A model generated the notes under the pieces. It had not been told where the DNA came from, did no database searches, and saw only the letters and a list, made by a program, of their open reading frames with translations. The position numbers and the translations under genes were made by a program. Positions 40,446-48,658 of a stretch of 64,000 nt of DNA are shown piece by piece (the stretch's first letter is position 1; each line of letters starts with the position of its first letter). The stretch is taken from contig NZ_JBLXDO010000024.1 in NCBI RefSeq assembly GCF_048263965.1, positions 4,573 through 68,572 on the forward strand. Direction: 5' to 3'. Origin of the DNA: Ferrimonas sp048263965. Lineage in GTDB: Bacteria; Pseudomonadota; Gammaproteobacteria; Enterobacterales; Shewanellaceae.

Positions 40446-40516
40446 GTCTGTGTTTTGTAGTGGTCAACTAATTCCGGACGGTAAGTTAGGACGATTCTAG
40501 AGTGGGAGTACTGCTG

Positions 40517-41218
40517 TTAGAAAAGGTGTGGGATAGGATTTTTATACGACAGATCAACGCCTTGCAATTTTACTGCCAAGGCTTCTGGTTTGACAATCTC
40601 AATTGAACCATAGTGAACCGAAATTGTATTATCTTTTTCCATCTGCTTTAAAATCTGGTTTAGCTTTGGTCTTGAGACACCTGCAATTCGAGAAAGTTGA
40701 ACTTGAGATACTTGGACATGACTGGACTTATGGGAGTACCTTCTTACTTTTGTCAAAAGATCCAAGAGGACGTAGGAAACTTTAGGTATCATCTCTGCGA
40801 GAGATATGATGTGGCATTGCGCAACAGTGACGTGAGACTCTCTTGTGATAAAGTATAGAAGCTTATAGATTTCATCATTTTTTTTAAGCAGTTGGAGTAA
40901 CTGATTTCTGTGGAAAAAATGAAACTTGCATGGTTCAACAAGCTCTGCTTGTATAAATGTTTGCATCGGATTCGCAATAGAGGATGCGCCAAACCAATCT
41001 CCTTGACCAAAAGTAGCACTGACACTTGTTAAACCTCGATTATTTTCTGTTTCATACCCAAATGAAATGATACCTCTCGAGATACAATATAATCCATCGA
41101 ATGGCTGATAAGAACGAAGAAATGACAGCTGGCTGTCTTCCTTATGTATAGAAATAGATTCTAATTGTTCTTTTGTTTCTTTGCTTAAGCCACAGGGCCA
41201 GGAGATGCCATCGGTCAT
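40517..41218 (-). CDS. Crp/Fnr-family transcriptional regulator
   Basis: The 233-residue protein has a cyclic-nucleotide-binding-type beta-roll (about residues 15-125, with FDGLYCISRGIISFGYE and FGQGDWFGASS) and a C-terminal winged helix-turn-helix (about 165-215, VQVSQVQLSRIAGVSRPKLNQ read in two parts). It lacks the cysteine cluster of FNR and the Arg-rich cAMP pocket of CRP is not obvious, so the ligand is unknown. It is AT-rich compared with the flanking TCA genes. It lies 110 bp after the EAL gene on the same strand and is likely co-transcribed with it. Confidence 0.85.
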   Translation of the reverse strand: MTDGISWPCGLSKETKEQLESISIHKEDSQLSFLRSYQPFDGLYCISRGIISFGYETENNRGLTSVSATFGQGDWFGASSIANPMQTFIQAELVEPCKFHFFHRNQLLQLLKKNDEIYKLLYFITRESHVTVAQCHIISLAEMIPKVSYVLLDLLTKVRRYSHKSSHVQVSQVQLSRIAGVSRPKLNQILKQMEKDNTISVHYGSIEIVKPEALAVKLQGVDLSYKNPIPHLF

Positions 41219-41328
41219 GCATTTCTCTATTTAGTTAAGCTTAATGGTTAATGGTAGTCTTTTTTTGGCTTTGAGTTTTTATGTGATTTTTAATCAAGGC
41301 GTTTGAAATTTATCTCAGCAATAATATA

Positions 41329-42093
41329 TTATAAATGCAGCTTTTCGATCGGCAATGGTCGCGAGATAAAGTACCCTTGAAATAGGTCTACACCGAGAGC
41401 CAATGCCTTAAGGTAAGTTGCTCGATCTTCGATACCTTCAGCAACAACCATAGCACCTTGACGATGGCATTGCTTTATGAATTTTTCTAATTTCCTATTG
41501 GCGGTTTCATTACACTCTTCACCAATCAGTGAATGATCGATTTTAATGATGGCCGGTTTTAAGGAACCCATTCTTAATGTGTCTAAGTCACACATTGTGA
41601 CATCATCCAAGGCTAGAAGCACCTGACCTAGTACGGATTTGTTGCAACTGGACTTCAAAGCAGCCTCATCTGGAGAGGCACATTCTTTGACTTCTAAAAC
41701 AATACTTTTCTGGGGTATGCCAAGGTTACTTAATAGTTGTTTTAAGAAATACTTGGTCTCAAAGCTTTGCGACAAAGTGATAAGACTTCCCGGAGAGACA
41801 TTTATGAATAATTTCTCGTCAATGAACCAACTATCTGCATAATTCTGCAAGTGAAGTTCGATAATTAGTTGTTCTAATAAGGTACGTTGCTTTCCGCTAA
41901 ATGAATCAATGAACTCGTCTGGAGGAGTCAAACTACTTGTCTCATTTATATTAGAAACTCTCAATAATGCTTCATAGCCAAACGTTTTCCAATCTTTTGT
42001 CAATATTGGTTGGAACACGCTTGTTAAAGTATGATTTTTTAAGGATAAGAGACATTGATGACTCTGCCAGTTTGTTGGTGGTTGATTGAGCAT
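41329..42093 (-). CDS. EAL-domain protein with degenerate loop, possible c-di-GMP sensor or phosphodiesterase
   Basis: The 254-residue protein is a single EAL domain. Glu41 of YEALLR, Asn98, Glu134 and Glu137 (LEVKE), Asp163-Asp164, Lys184 (IIKID), Glu219 and Glu222 (AEGIED) and Gln239 are all present, as in active phosphodiesterases. Loop 6, however, is ALDDVTMCD rather than the usual DDFGxGxSS, so activity may be lost or altered and the protein may only bind c-di-GMP. No signal peptide or sensor domain is fused. It is AT-rich and divergent from the carbonic anhydrase gene. Confidence 0.85.
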   Translation of the reverse strand: MLNQPPTNWQSHQCLLSLKNHTLTSVFQPILTKDWKTFGYEALLRVSNINETSSLTPPDEFIDSFSGKQRTLLEQLIIELHLQNYADSWFIDEKLFINVSPGSLITLSQSFETKYFLKQLLSNLGIPQKSIVLEVKECASPDEAALKSSCNKSVLGQVLLALDDVTMCDLDTLRMGSLKPAIIKIDHSLIGEECNETANRKLEKFIKQCHRQGAMVVAEGIEDRATYLKALALGVDLFQGYFISRPLPIEKLHL

Positions 42094-42137
42094 GTGAACG
42101 TCATGTGTTGAACTTTGTTTGTTATTATAAGTGAGGT

Positions 42138-42722
42138 GTGGCCGCGAGTCTGTTACTTAAGGAACAGACTGAATTTTTTTTGGGGGGGTCATATAAAAGT
42201 AAGAAGGGAGCCCCGACTATGCCTCCAGCGAGACAGTTTGCCATCTTGACCTGCATGGATGCCCGGCTGGACCCGGCCAAGTTTGCCGGACTGGCGGAGG
42301 GGGACGCCCACGTCATCCGTAATGCCGGCGGCCGCGCCAGCGACGACGCCATCCGCTCTCTGGTGGTCTCCTACAAGCTGCTGGGCACTCGGGAGTGGTT
42401 TGTCATCCACCATACCGACTGCGGCATGGAGACCTTCACCAGCGAGGTGATGGGAGAACTGCTGTCCGGCAGTCTGAACACCGCCTCATTCACCGAAGGC
42501 GGCTGGCAGGACAGCAAGGCCGGGGGCGGTACCGTGGAGGGTAAGTACATCAACTGGCTGACCTTCAAAGACAACGCCACCAGTGTGGTGGAGGATGTCA
42601 GCCGAATCCGGCAAAGCCCCATGGTGCCGGCCACCATCCCTATCTATGGCTACATCTACGACTGTGCCAGCGGTGAGCTGCTTGAGGTGCCTGAGGCGAC
42701 AGAGGCGGGCAGGGCGGCGTAG
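42138..42722 (+). CDS. Beta-carbonic anhydrase
   Basis: It interconverts CO2 and bicarbonate. Up to 194 residues with zinc ligands Cys39, His92 and Cys95 (TCMDAR and HHTDCG) and the Asp41/Arg43 dyad; the segment NAGGRASDDAIRSLVVSYKL is typical. The frame opens with GTG at 42138, six bases after an in-frame TGA (42132-42134), and no good ribosome site is seen. The ATG at 42219 gives a shorter form that starts MPPARQFAILTCMDARLD but loses about 27 residues that align to the family. A T8-G7 run (42174-42188) lies inside this N-terminal part. The start is therefore uncertain. Confidence 0.88.
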   Translation: MAASLLLKEQTEFFLGGSYKSKKGAPTMPPARQFAILTCMDARLDPAKFAGLAEGDAHVIRNAGGRASDDAIRSLVVSYKLLGTREWFVIHHTDCGMETFTSEVMGELLSGSLNTASFTEGGWQDSKAGGGTVEGKYINWLTFKDNATSVVEDVSRIRQSPMVPATIPIYGYIYDCASGELLEVPEATEAGRAA

Positions 42723-42762
42723 CGGCCGGCTCAGGGCCGGATACGCCGTCCTGGAGACCGGG

Positions 42763-43644
42763 CTACTGACAGGTGCCCGGACTGGCGCTAAACGCCTTTA
42801 GGTGCGCCTGCGCTTGCCCCAGTGATGCCTCATCGGCACAGGCGACCAGGCTCTGCCAGGTCGCGGCCTTGGGGCAGCGGCGAAAGTTCATTGAACACTC
42901 CCGTCCCTGGGCCTGGCTGACCGGCGTGTCGTAGTAGGAAGGGGAGACAAACAGGCCGGCCAGTTTGTCCATCTCGGTTGCATCAGCAGCAAACTGTAAG
43001 CCGGTGGGCGCAGAGATGCGCTTATCGGTGACGTCCAGAATCAAAGAGTGGCCATCCAGTGGGCTCAGCCGATACAGGGCCTGCAGCCTTCCCTGGGCAT
43101 CGTGCATCTCCAAGACTTTGTACTCCTCCTGGATCCGCTGCGACACCAGTGCCAATGCGGCGTCTTTGGGCCGGGTCAGCCCATAGGTCTCTTTTACTAC
43201 ACCGGACAGATTGGACTGGGTTGCTTGTGGGTCGGCGACCCGCCCGTCGACAGACCAGAGTTGAGTGTGAACCCGAGTATTCAGGTGGGCGGTCAGCACG
43301 GCTTCCGGCAGCGTGCCTATGAGGGCGGCGATCTGCTCAGGGGATTTGCGCTGGCACCGATCGCAATTCACCACCAGCTTGATGCCCTGGCGAATCACCG
43401 GCTTGCCATTGAGCTCAAGAGTGCGGGTGTAGAACTGGAAGCGGGCATGGTCGTTGCCCTCGACCTCATGGACACGAAACACATCTTTGTAGCCGTGAGA
43501 GTCGCACCCCTCGAGGCGCTGGCGCTTTTTCCACTGACTGGTGCAGTGATCTAACGCCTCAGTCACGCTCATTTCGTTGAGCTCTTGCGAGTGGACATGG
43601 CTGCTGAACAGCAGAGCGAGGCCCAAAATCCATTTTCCTGGCAT
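42763..43644 (-). CDS. Secreted protein of unknown function
   Basis: The 293-residue product starts at 43644, behind AAGGAG with 6-bp spacing (the in-frame start 21 bp upstream lacks one). It has a signal peptide (MPGKWILGLALLFSSHVHS) and a mature part with six Cys residues: a pair in DHCTSQWKKRQRLEGC, a pair in NCDRCQRK, and more near the end (RECSMNFRRC, ACADEAS, GTC). Disulfide bonds are likely. I do not recognise a family. It stands alone between the carbonic anhydrase and the TPR-TonB gene. Confidence 0.75.
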   Translation of the reverse strand: MPGKWILGLALLFSSHVHSQELNEMSVTEALDHCTSQWKKRQRLEGCDSHGYKDVFRVHEVEGNDHARFQFYTRTLELNGKPVIRQGIKLVVNCDRCQRKSPEQIAALIGTLPEAVLTAHLNTRVHTQLWSVDGRVADPQATQSNLSGVVKETYGLTRPKDAALALVSQRIQEEYKVLEMHDAQGRLQALYRLSPLDGHSLILDVTDKRISAPTGLQFAADATEMDKLAGLFVSPSYYDTPVSQAQGRECSMNFRRCPKAATWQSLVACADEASLGQAQAHLKAFSASPGTCQ

Positions 43645-43781
43645 AACTTCTCCTTGTTGCGCCAATTGGCTAATGCCGTGTTCGGGCTTTACCCTATTTT
43701 GTTGTGCCTAAGCTGTCAATGGCGCGGGCTGGCGGAGGGGCAGGAGCAAACCGGTCGCCAGACCCTTTAGGGAGATGGCAG

Positions 43782-43806
43782 AAAAAAAGCTTGCCTGGGC
43801 AAGCTT
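43782..43806 (-). terminator. Terminator after the TPR-TonB gene
   Basis: AAGCTTGCC and GGCAAGCTT make a perfect stem with a 2-nt loop. On the minus strand the sequence ends in a T7 run (A7 on the plus strand at 43782-43788). Confidence 0.88.
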
Positions 43807-43829
43807 CGTTACCGGAAATAGGGGAAACC

Positions 43830-44894
43830 TTAGCGCACAAAGAAATCCATTCTCACCTTGGTGGTGGCCGCTACCGGCTGGCCATCCTGGAACTTGGGGG
43901 CGTAGCGCCACTTCTTCACCGCTTTTTTAGTCTCTTTGACAAAGTCCTTGTGGCCCTGGCTGTCGAGCACCTCCATGTCGGTCACAAAGCCCTGTTTGTC
44001 AATGGTGATGTCCAGCACGACAGAGCCCTTCTTACCGCGCTTGAGGGCGGCCGGTGTCCATCTTGGCTCCTGACGAAACAGTGGTTTCTGCTCCTGGTTG
44101 TTGTCCCAGGGTTTCATCTGGGCGATGGCCAGACAGTGAGCGGTGGCATCGTCGCTGCGACCGCTCTGCTCCAGCAGGGGGACCAGGCGGGAGTGGGCGG
44201 CCAGGGCATAGGGGTGGCTGTACTCCAGCACATCCAGCAGTTCGATGACGGTGCTGAAATGCTCAATGGCCGCCTCCTTTTTCTGAAACCCGTCGGCCCA
44301 CAGGCCGTTGAGGTACTCCGCCTCGACCCGCTCCAGGGTTTCCCGGGGGGCCTTCTCTTGGATGATCTCCAGGGCGTCACTGGCCAGGTTGCGGCCCTCT
44401 CTGGCCAGTTGGCTGTCGCGCATGCAGATGCGTGATGCTTCCAACATCAGATTGGCGTAGGCCAGGGAATCTTCCGCATAGAGCTCTTCACCGAGGGCGA
44501 GCAGAGCGCTGAGGTGGCTCTTGCGATGGTCGAAATCCTTTTCGACCAGCCGAGCATAGATCTCCAGCAGCTTTTCACTCTGACTGCCATAGGCTTTTTT
44601 GTAGCTCTTTAAAGCCTGTATAAGCAGGGAGGCTGCCTCGTCTTGTTCGTCGGGGGGCAGCTGCTTGGCCAGGTTGATACCCAGGTTGGCGTAGTCGACC
44701 GAGTCGACATCATAGAGGTCGGCACCCAGCCGATAGGCTTCCCGGGCATGGACCAGGGCGGCCTGTGTGTCCTTGGCGGCAATCGCCTGCTGGTAAGCAC
44801 GGTAAGCCTGGTCAAATGCCGAGGTCTCGGACGCGGCTTGCAGGGGCAGGCTCAGGCTCAGTGCCAGGGCTCCGATGAGTAGGGAACGGTTCAT
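43830..44894 (-). CDS. TPR-repeat protein with a C-terminal TonB domain
   Basis: The 354-residue protein has an N-terminal signal peptide (MNRSLLIGALALSLSLPLQA, cut before ASETS), a helical region with several TPR-like repeats (about residues 25-265, AYRAYQQAIAAKDTQAALVHA), and a TonB C-terminal domain (about 270-354, GSVVLDITIDKQGFVTD and AVKKWRYAPKF). It lacks the Pro-rich linker and the cytosolic anchor of a true TonB, so it is probably a periplasmic protein. Its partner is unknown. No ExbB/ExbD genes are nearby. Confidence 0.82.
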   Translation of the reverse strand: MNRSLLIGALALSLSLPLQAASETSAFDQAYRAYQQAIAAKDTQAALVHAREAYRLGADLYDVDSVDYANLGINLAKQLPPDEQDEAASLLIQALKSYKKAYGSQSEKLLEIYARLVEKDFDHRKSHLSALLALGEELYAEDSLAYANLMLEASRICMRDSQLAREGRNLASDALEIIQEKAPRETLERVEAEYLNGLWADGFQKKEAAIEHFSTVIELLDVLEYSHPYALAAHSRLVPLLEQSGRSDDATAHCLAIAQMKPWDNNQEQKPLFRQEPRWTPAALKRGKKGSVVLDITIDKQGFVTDMEVLDSQGHKDFVKETKKAVKKWRYAPKFQDGQPVAATTKVRMDFFVR

Positions 44895-45127
44895 GGTGAC
44901 ATCCTTGTTTTGGGAATAGCCGAAAAATAATAATTATATTCAGTCGAATGTAAAGAGAACCCACTGCTGGAACGGTTTGGTCCGGCAGAGTAAAAAGTTC
45001 CTTTTCTCTGCAACTTTTTTTGGGGTTTGCGCGCCATCTAGCAGAGTTGCCGCAAAAGCTGGTCCCAAGCGCTCATCACTGCTTTAATTGCACCAATAGC
45101 TCACTGAAATCCATACAAGGGATGAAC

Positions 45128-45430
45128 ATGTTTAAGACTTTGGTTAAAGCAGCCAGCACTGCGATTCTGGCTCTGGGTATGGCTGCGGCAGCGCACGCGG
45201 GCCAACTGCACACTGGCGAAGTGGTGGAGACCATGAACGCCGGCGGTTACACCTATGTGCAGATCAAGGAAGAGGGCAAGCTGGTGTGGGCCGCCGCGCC
45301 AGAGACCAAGGTGCAAAAGGGTGACAAGGTGGAGTTTGACGAGCAGATGAACCTGCCCAGCTTCGAAAGCAAGAGCCTGAAGCGTACCTTCTCCCCCATC
45401 ATCTTCGCCGGTAAGATTGTGGTGAAGTAA
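45128..45430 (+). CDS. Small secreted OB-fold-like protein (NrfJ-related)
   Basis: A 100-residue product with a signal peptide (MFKTLVKAASTAILALGMAA, cut at AHA) and a compact beta-rich mature domain (GQLHTGEVVETMNAGGYTYV, then WAAAPETKVQKGDKVEF). This resembles the small NrfJ-related proteins of Shewanella, as far as I recall. The start at 45128 is preferred because AAGGG sits 6 bp before it; the ATG at 45122 would be too close. It is monocistronic. Function is unknown. Confidence 0.7.
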   Translation: MFKTLVKAASTAILALGMAAAAHAGQLHTGEVVETMNAGGYTYVQIKEEGKLVWAAAPETKVQKGDKVEFDEQMNLPSFESKSLKRTFSPIIFAGKIVVK

Positions 45431-45444
45431 GGCCAGACAGGCTG

Positions 45445-45475
45445 AAAAAAAACGGGGTCCTCAGGGACCCCGTTT
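45445..45475. terminator. Bidirectional terminator between the NrfJ-like and flavin oxidoreductase genes
   Basis: AACGGGGTCC pairs with GGACCCCGTT around a small loop. An A8 run precedes it, so it is strong for the minus-strand gene and moderate for the plus-strand gene. Confidence 0.88.
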
Positions 45476-45494
45476 CTGTTTGTGCTGCGACCCT

Positions 45495-46718
45495 TTAAGC
45501 GCGGCGCTGGCGGAAGGCGTGGGCACCCAGGCGTTTGAAGGTACCGGCCACCGCCAGCCAGGCCGACAGGTTGGGTTTGGGGGCCTGGCCGCGACCCATG
45601 CGCTCCAGCTGGAACTCGTACCAGGTGATCCCCAGCATCGCCATGGCGTCCACCCCTTTAAAGCCGGTGGTGGGCTCCTTGAAGCGTATCTCAAAGTCCT
45701 CATCGGCCATGGCGCGGTTGGGCATGTCCGGCATCACCGACAGCGGCCGAGCCAGGCCCACCATATCGACGGCGCCGCTGGCCAGGGCCTGGTTCATGCC
45801 TCGGCTGCTGCGGAAACCGCCGGTGACCACCAGGGGCACGGACACCCGGCTGCGTACCTGTTCGGCGTACTCCAGGAAGTAGGCCTCCCTCGCCTTGGTG
45901 GAGGCCTTGCGGTTGCCGGACATCATCGCCGGCGCCTCGTAGGTGCCGCCGGAGATCTCAATCAGGTTGACCCCCTCCGCTTCAAGGGCTGCCACCACCG
46001 CCATGGATTCCTCTTCGCTGAAGCCGTCCTTCTGGAAATCCGCCGAGTTCAGCTTGATGCCCACCGGATACTCATCGCCCACCTCGGCGCGAATGGCCCG
46101 GTAGACCTCCAGCACGAAGCGCATCCGTCTCTGGGCATCGCCCCCCCACTCATCCTCTCGCTGGTTGTGGCGAGGCGACAGGAACTGACTCACCAGGTAG
46201 CCGTGGGCGCCGTGGATCTGTACCCCGTCGAATCCGCTCTCCTTGGCCAGGCGGGCGGCGGTGGCAAAGGCGCCAATGGTCTGGGCTATCTCGTCACCGG
46301 TCATCGCCCTTGGGGTATTGAAGGATTTCTCCAGGCCGCCGCCCAGGGGGATGGCGGAGGGGGCCAGAGGCTCCTTACTGAGCATGGCGGGGATCTGTTT
46401 GCCCGGATGGTTCAGTTGCATCCAGATCTGACTGCCGTTTTTGCTGCCGGCCTCGGCCCAGGCGCGAAAGGCGTCCAGATCACTTTGCCCATCCAGCACC
46501 ACGTTGGCGGGTTCACCCAGGGCGGTTCTGTCCACCATTACATTGCCGGTCATGGAAAGGCCGATGCCCCCGTCGGCCCAGGTGCGGTACAACCGGGGCA
46601 GGGCGGAGGTGGGGTTGTGGTTGCGATCGCCCAACTGTTCGCTCATGGCGGATTTGAACAGGCGGTTGCTGACCTGCAGCTGCGGGGTCAGTTGCAGGGG
46701 GGTGGAAATATCAGTCAT
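45495..46718 (-). CDS. Old Yellow Enzyme family NADH:flavin oxidoreductase
   Basis: A 407-residue FMN enzyme with a TIM barrel: the FMN- and substrate-binding residues lie in MSEQLGD, MQLNHPGKQ, VQIHGAHGYLVSQFLSPRHN, and the phosphate-binding GGFRSSRGMNQA. It likely reduces the C=C bond of activated enones or related electrophiles. It is controlled by the TetR protein encoded just upstream, whose operator sequence occurs 14 bp before the start codon (46732-46746). The arrangement is like nemRA in E. coli, though NemA is shorter (365). Confidence 0.9.
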   Translation of the reverse strand: MTDISTPLQLTPQLQVSNRLFKSAMSEQLGDRNHNPTSALPRLYRTWADGGIGLSMTGNVMVDRTALGEPANVVLDGQSDLDAFRAWAEAGSKNGSQIWMQLNHPGKQIPAMLSKEPLAPSAIPLGGGLEKSFNTPRAMTGDEIAQTIGAFATAARLAKESGFDGVQIHGAHGYLVSQFLSPRHNQREDEWGGDAQRRMRFVLEVYRAIRAEVGDEYPVGIKLNSADFQKDGFSEEESMAVVAALEAEGVNLIEISGGTYEAPAMMSGNRKASTKAREAYFLEYAEQVRSRVSVPLVVTGGFRSSRGMNQALASGAVDMVGLARPLSVMPDMPNRAMADEDFEIRFKEPTTGFKGVDAMAMLGITWYEFQLERMGRGQAPKPNLSAWLAVAGTFKRLGAHAFRQRRA

Positions 46719-46731
46719 CCGTTTCTCCTAT

Positions 46732-46746
46732 TAGACCGGTCGTCTA
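46732..46746 (-). promoter_or_regulatory. Operator copy 1 of the TetR regulator (in front of the flavin oxidoreductase)
   Basis: TAGACCGGTCGTCTA contains the palindrome GACCGGTC and recurs with 13 identical bases (GACCGGTCGTCTA) in front of the TetR gene. It overlaps the probable promoter of the flavin enzyme. Confidence 0.72.
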
Positions 46747-46798
46747 TAAATGATCTCTAAAAAAGCGCAGCCTGTGCTGCGCCCGGTATTCGTTGGGG

Positions 46799-47392
46799 TT
46801 AGCGCAAGATGACCTTGAGCATCAGCTCCATATCATTGCGCAGTTCTTCAGTACTGCCTTTGAGCTTGACGTGCAGCAGGCCCCCCTGCCATCGGTCCCA
46901 GAACAGTCTGGCCATCTGCTCGGCGGTCAGATCCTGGCGAACCTCTTTGCGTTGCTGGGCCTCTTCGAACTGTTGAGTCAGCCAGCCCTGCCACAGGGTC
47001 CAGCCCTGGAGCATCACCTGGGTGCACAGCTCGCTCTGGCCGCCTATCTCTGCGGTCAGGTTGCCCAGCATGCAGCCCTTGGTCATCCCCTCCTGCTCCA
47101 GGCGGGCCAGGCTCATGTCTATGGCCGCCAACAGGCGATCCATCGGAGCCCGCTCCGGCAGATCCGTTGCCTGCTTGAGTTGCTGCAGGTACTGGTCGAT
47201 GTAGTGGCTGATCACCTCGGCGGCAAACTGCTCTTTGCTGTCGAAATAGTGGTAGAAGGAGCCCTTGGGGATCTTCACCCTATCCAGGATCTGCTTCAGG
47301 CCGGTGCCGTGGTAGCCCTGTTCACTGAGCAGGCTGATGCCCGCCTCCAGCAGAGGTTGCCGATTGTGATCACTTCGTCTTGGTCTTGCCAT
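46799..47392 (-). CDS. TetR-family repressor, NemR-like
   Basis: The 197-residue protein begins at ATG 47392 (MARPRRSDHNRQPLLEAGIS), the usual start of the TetR domain; the frame runs 14 codons further but crosses the operator. The helix-turn-helix is GTGLKQILDRVKIPKGSFYHYF (about residues 29-50, read in two parts). The C-terminal ligand domain has two Cys (KGCMLGN and SELCTQV), which fits redox or electrophile sensing as in NemR; that is inferred. It precedes the flavin enzyme on the same strand and shares its operator. Confidence 0.87.
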   Translation of the reverse strand: MARPRRSDHNRQPLLEAGISLLSEQGYHGTGLKQILDRVKIPKGSFYHYFDSKEQFAAEVISHYIDQYLQQLKQATDLPERAPMDRLLAAIDMSLARLEQEGMTKGCMLGNLTAEIGGQSELCTQVMLQGWTLWQGWLTQQFEEAQQRKEVRQDLTAEQMARLFWDRWQGGLLHVKLKGSTEELRNDMELMLKVILR

Positions 47393-47405
47393 GGGAGTAT
47401 TATAT

Positions 47406-47418
47406 GACCGGTCGTCTA
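47406..47418 (-). promoter_or_regulatory. Operator copy 2 of the TetR regulator (autoregulatory)
   Basis: GACCGGTCGTCTA, identical over 13 bases to the copy at 46732-46746, lies 14 bp before the TetR start codon, so the regulator probably represses itself. Confidence 0.72.
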
Positions 47419-47452
47419 GGAATGTGAAGCCCAAATTTCAATCTTGGCTAAA

Positions 47453-47800
47453 TCAGCCGAAATGGCGGCCATTTTCGTAGTATTTGAAGGGATCAAGCGG
47501 GAAAAAGCGGATACAGATGTCCAGTCCCTCTTCCTCCTCTTTTAACTGGTTGCGTACCTCAGTGGTGATGATTTCAGCCAGTTTATCCTGGATCTGCTGA
47601 CCCCGTTCAAACCACTGAACGTCGATGAATGGGTAGCGATTTGCATCCATCTTGTCGTCAAATATGAACTCAGTGGGTAACAGCTCTATGGTGAAATGAT
47701 CCCGTGGACAACCCACCACGTCGGCCAACTGGTCCACCAGGGTCTCGCTCATGTGCATCACCTGTTGACGCTCCATTCCACTGATTCTGATGTGGGGCAT
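47453..47800 (-). CDS. DUF1904 family protein
   Basis: A 115-residue protein that starts MPHIRISGMERQQVMHMSET after a GGAGAG ribosome site, and ends IRFFPLDPFKYYENGRHFG. The length and the pattern with HFTIELLPTEFI in the middle match DUF1904, a family of small cytosolic proteins related in fold to tautomerases; function unknown. The frame extends upstream to 48031 but that stretch has no ribosome site and looks non-coding. It is divergent from the nap operon. Confidence 0.85.
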   Translation of the reverse strand: MPHIRISGMERQQVMHMSETLVDQLADVVGCPRDHFTIELLPTEFIFDDKMDANRYPFIDVQWFERGQQIQDKLAEIITTEVRNQLKEEEEGLDICIRFFPLDPFKYYENGRHFG

Positions 47801-48040
47801 CCCTCTCTCCTGTTCTCTTTTCTGTCGACTACTACCGGCATTGTAGGTGTTGGTCATTGATTTTTCACTGGCAAACGAGCACCTCGGTGGCGGCAGGAAC
47901 GGGAACGCTCTTCGTTGTTTAGGCTGCGGAAATGGCGGAAAAATGTGAAATAAGTTGGTGTGAGGAAAAGAGATGTGTGCGGCAGTCTCCAAATGTGACC
48001 ATTTTGTGAGGTCGAAAAGCAACCAAAACAAACGAATTTA

Positions 48041-48054
48041 TTGATGAGGATCAA
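48041..48054 (+). promoter_or_regulatory. FNR box in front of napF
   Basis: TTGATGAGGATCAA fits the FNR consensus TTGAT-N4-ATCAA exactly. A -10-like TATTGGGTATAT lies about 25-38 bp downstream, which fits activation from a class II site. This points to induction of nap when oxygen is low. Confidence 0.88.
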
Positions 48055-48172
48055 TCGAAACTCCATCTATTTCCTATTGGGTATATCCCCCACTTGAACC
48101 CGGCGGTTACATTGCGTCCGAGTTTGAAGATTTCTCAGGCAGAAGCCTGATTTATTTGACTGGGACAACAAG

Positions 48173-48658
48173 ATGGCACGTTCTCCGCTGTGGCGCAGCG
48201 CCACCGGCCGCAAGGCCCAGGTACTGCGGATGCCACACCTGGTTTCAGAGGAAGAGTTTGTTGATGGTTGCACGCGCTGTCACCAATGCCTCTCCTCCTG
48301 TGAAACCGGCGTTATCGTCATCGGCGCAGGGGGTTTCCCCGAGCTGGACTTTAACAAGGCGGAGTGCAGTTTTTGTGGACAGTGCGCCAAGGCATGTGGG
48401 GAGGCCCTTTTTCGGGATTCGGAGCACTCCCCCTGGCCCTACCGCGTGGCACTGGACGACACCTGCCTAACCTTGCAGGGCATAGAGTGTCGCAGCTGTG
48501 CCGACGCCTGCGATATGGCCGCCATCAGCTTCAAGCCGACAATTGGTATCTCTCATCCGGTTCTCTCAACGGCTTGTAATGGTTGCGGCGCCTGTCTACC
48601 TCGTTGTCCCAGTCAATCCCTCTCTTTGCAGATACCCAAGGAGTCTGCCCATGAATGA
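48173..48658 (+). CDS. napF: Ferredoxin-type protein NapF
   Basis: The 161-residue cytosolic iron-sulfur protein has three four-Cys motifs: CTRCHQCLSSC, CSFCGQCAKAC and CNGCGACLPRC, plus CRSCADAC. NapF helps load or mature NapA. It opens the operon behind the FNR box and overlaps napD by 8 bp. Confidence 0.93.
   Translation: MARSPLWRSATGRKAQVLRMPHLVSEEEFVDGCTRCHQCLSSCETGVIVIGAGGFPELDFNKAECSFCGQCAKACGEALFRDSEHSPWPYRVALDDTCLTLQGIECRSCADACDMAAISFKPTIGISHPVLSTACNGCGACLPRCPSQSLSLQIPKESAHE

Noticed and set aside
47801..48031. N-terminal extension of the DUF1904 gene
   Set aside because: The extra 77 codons show no ribosome site and no conserved pattern, and include promoter-like sequence; the family start is MPHIRI at 47800.
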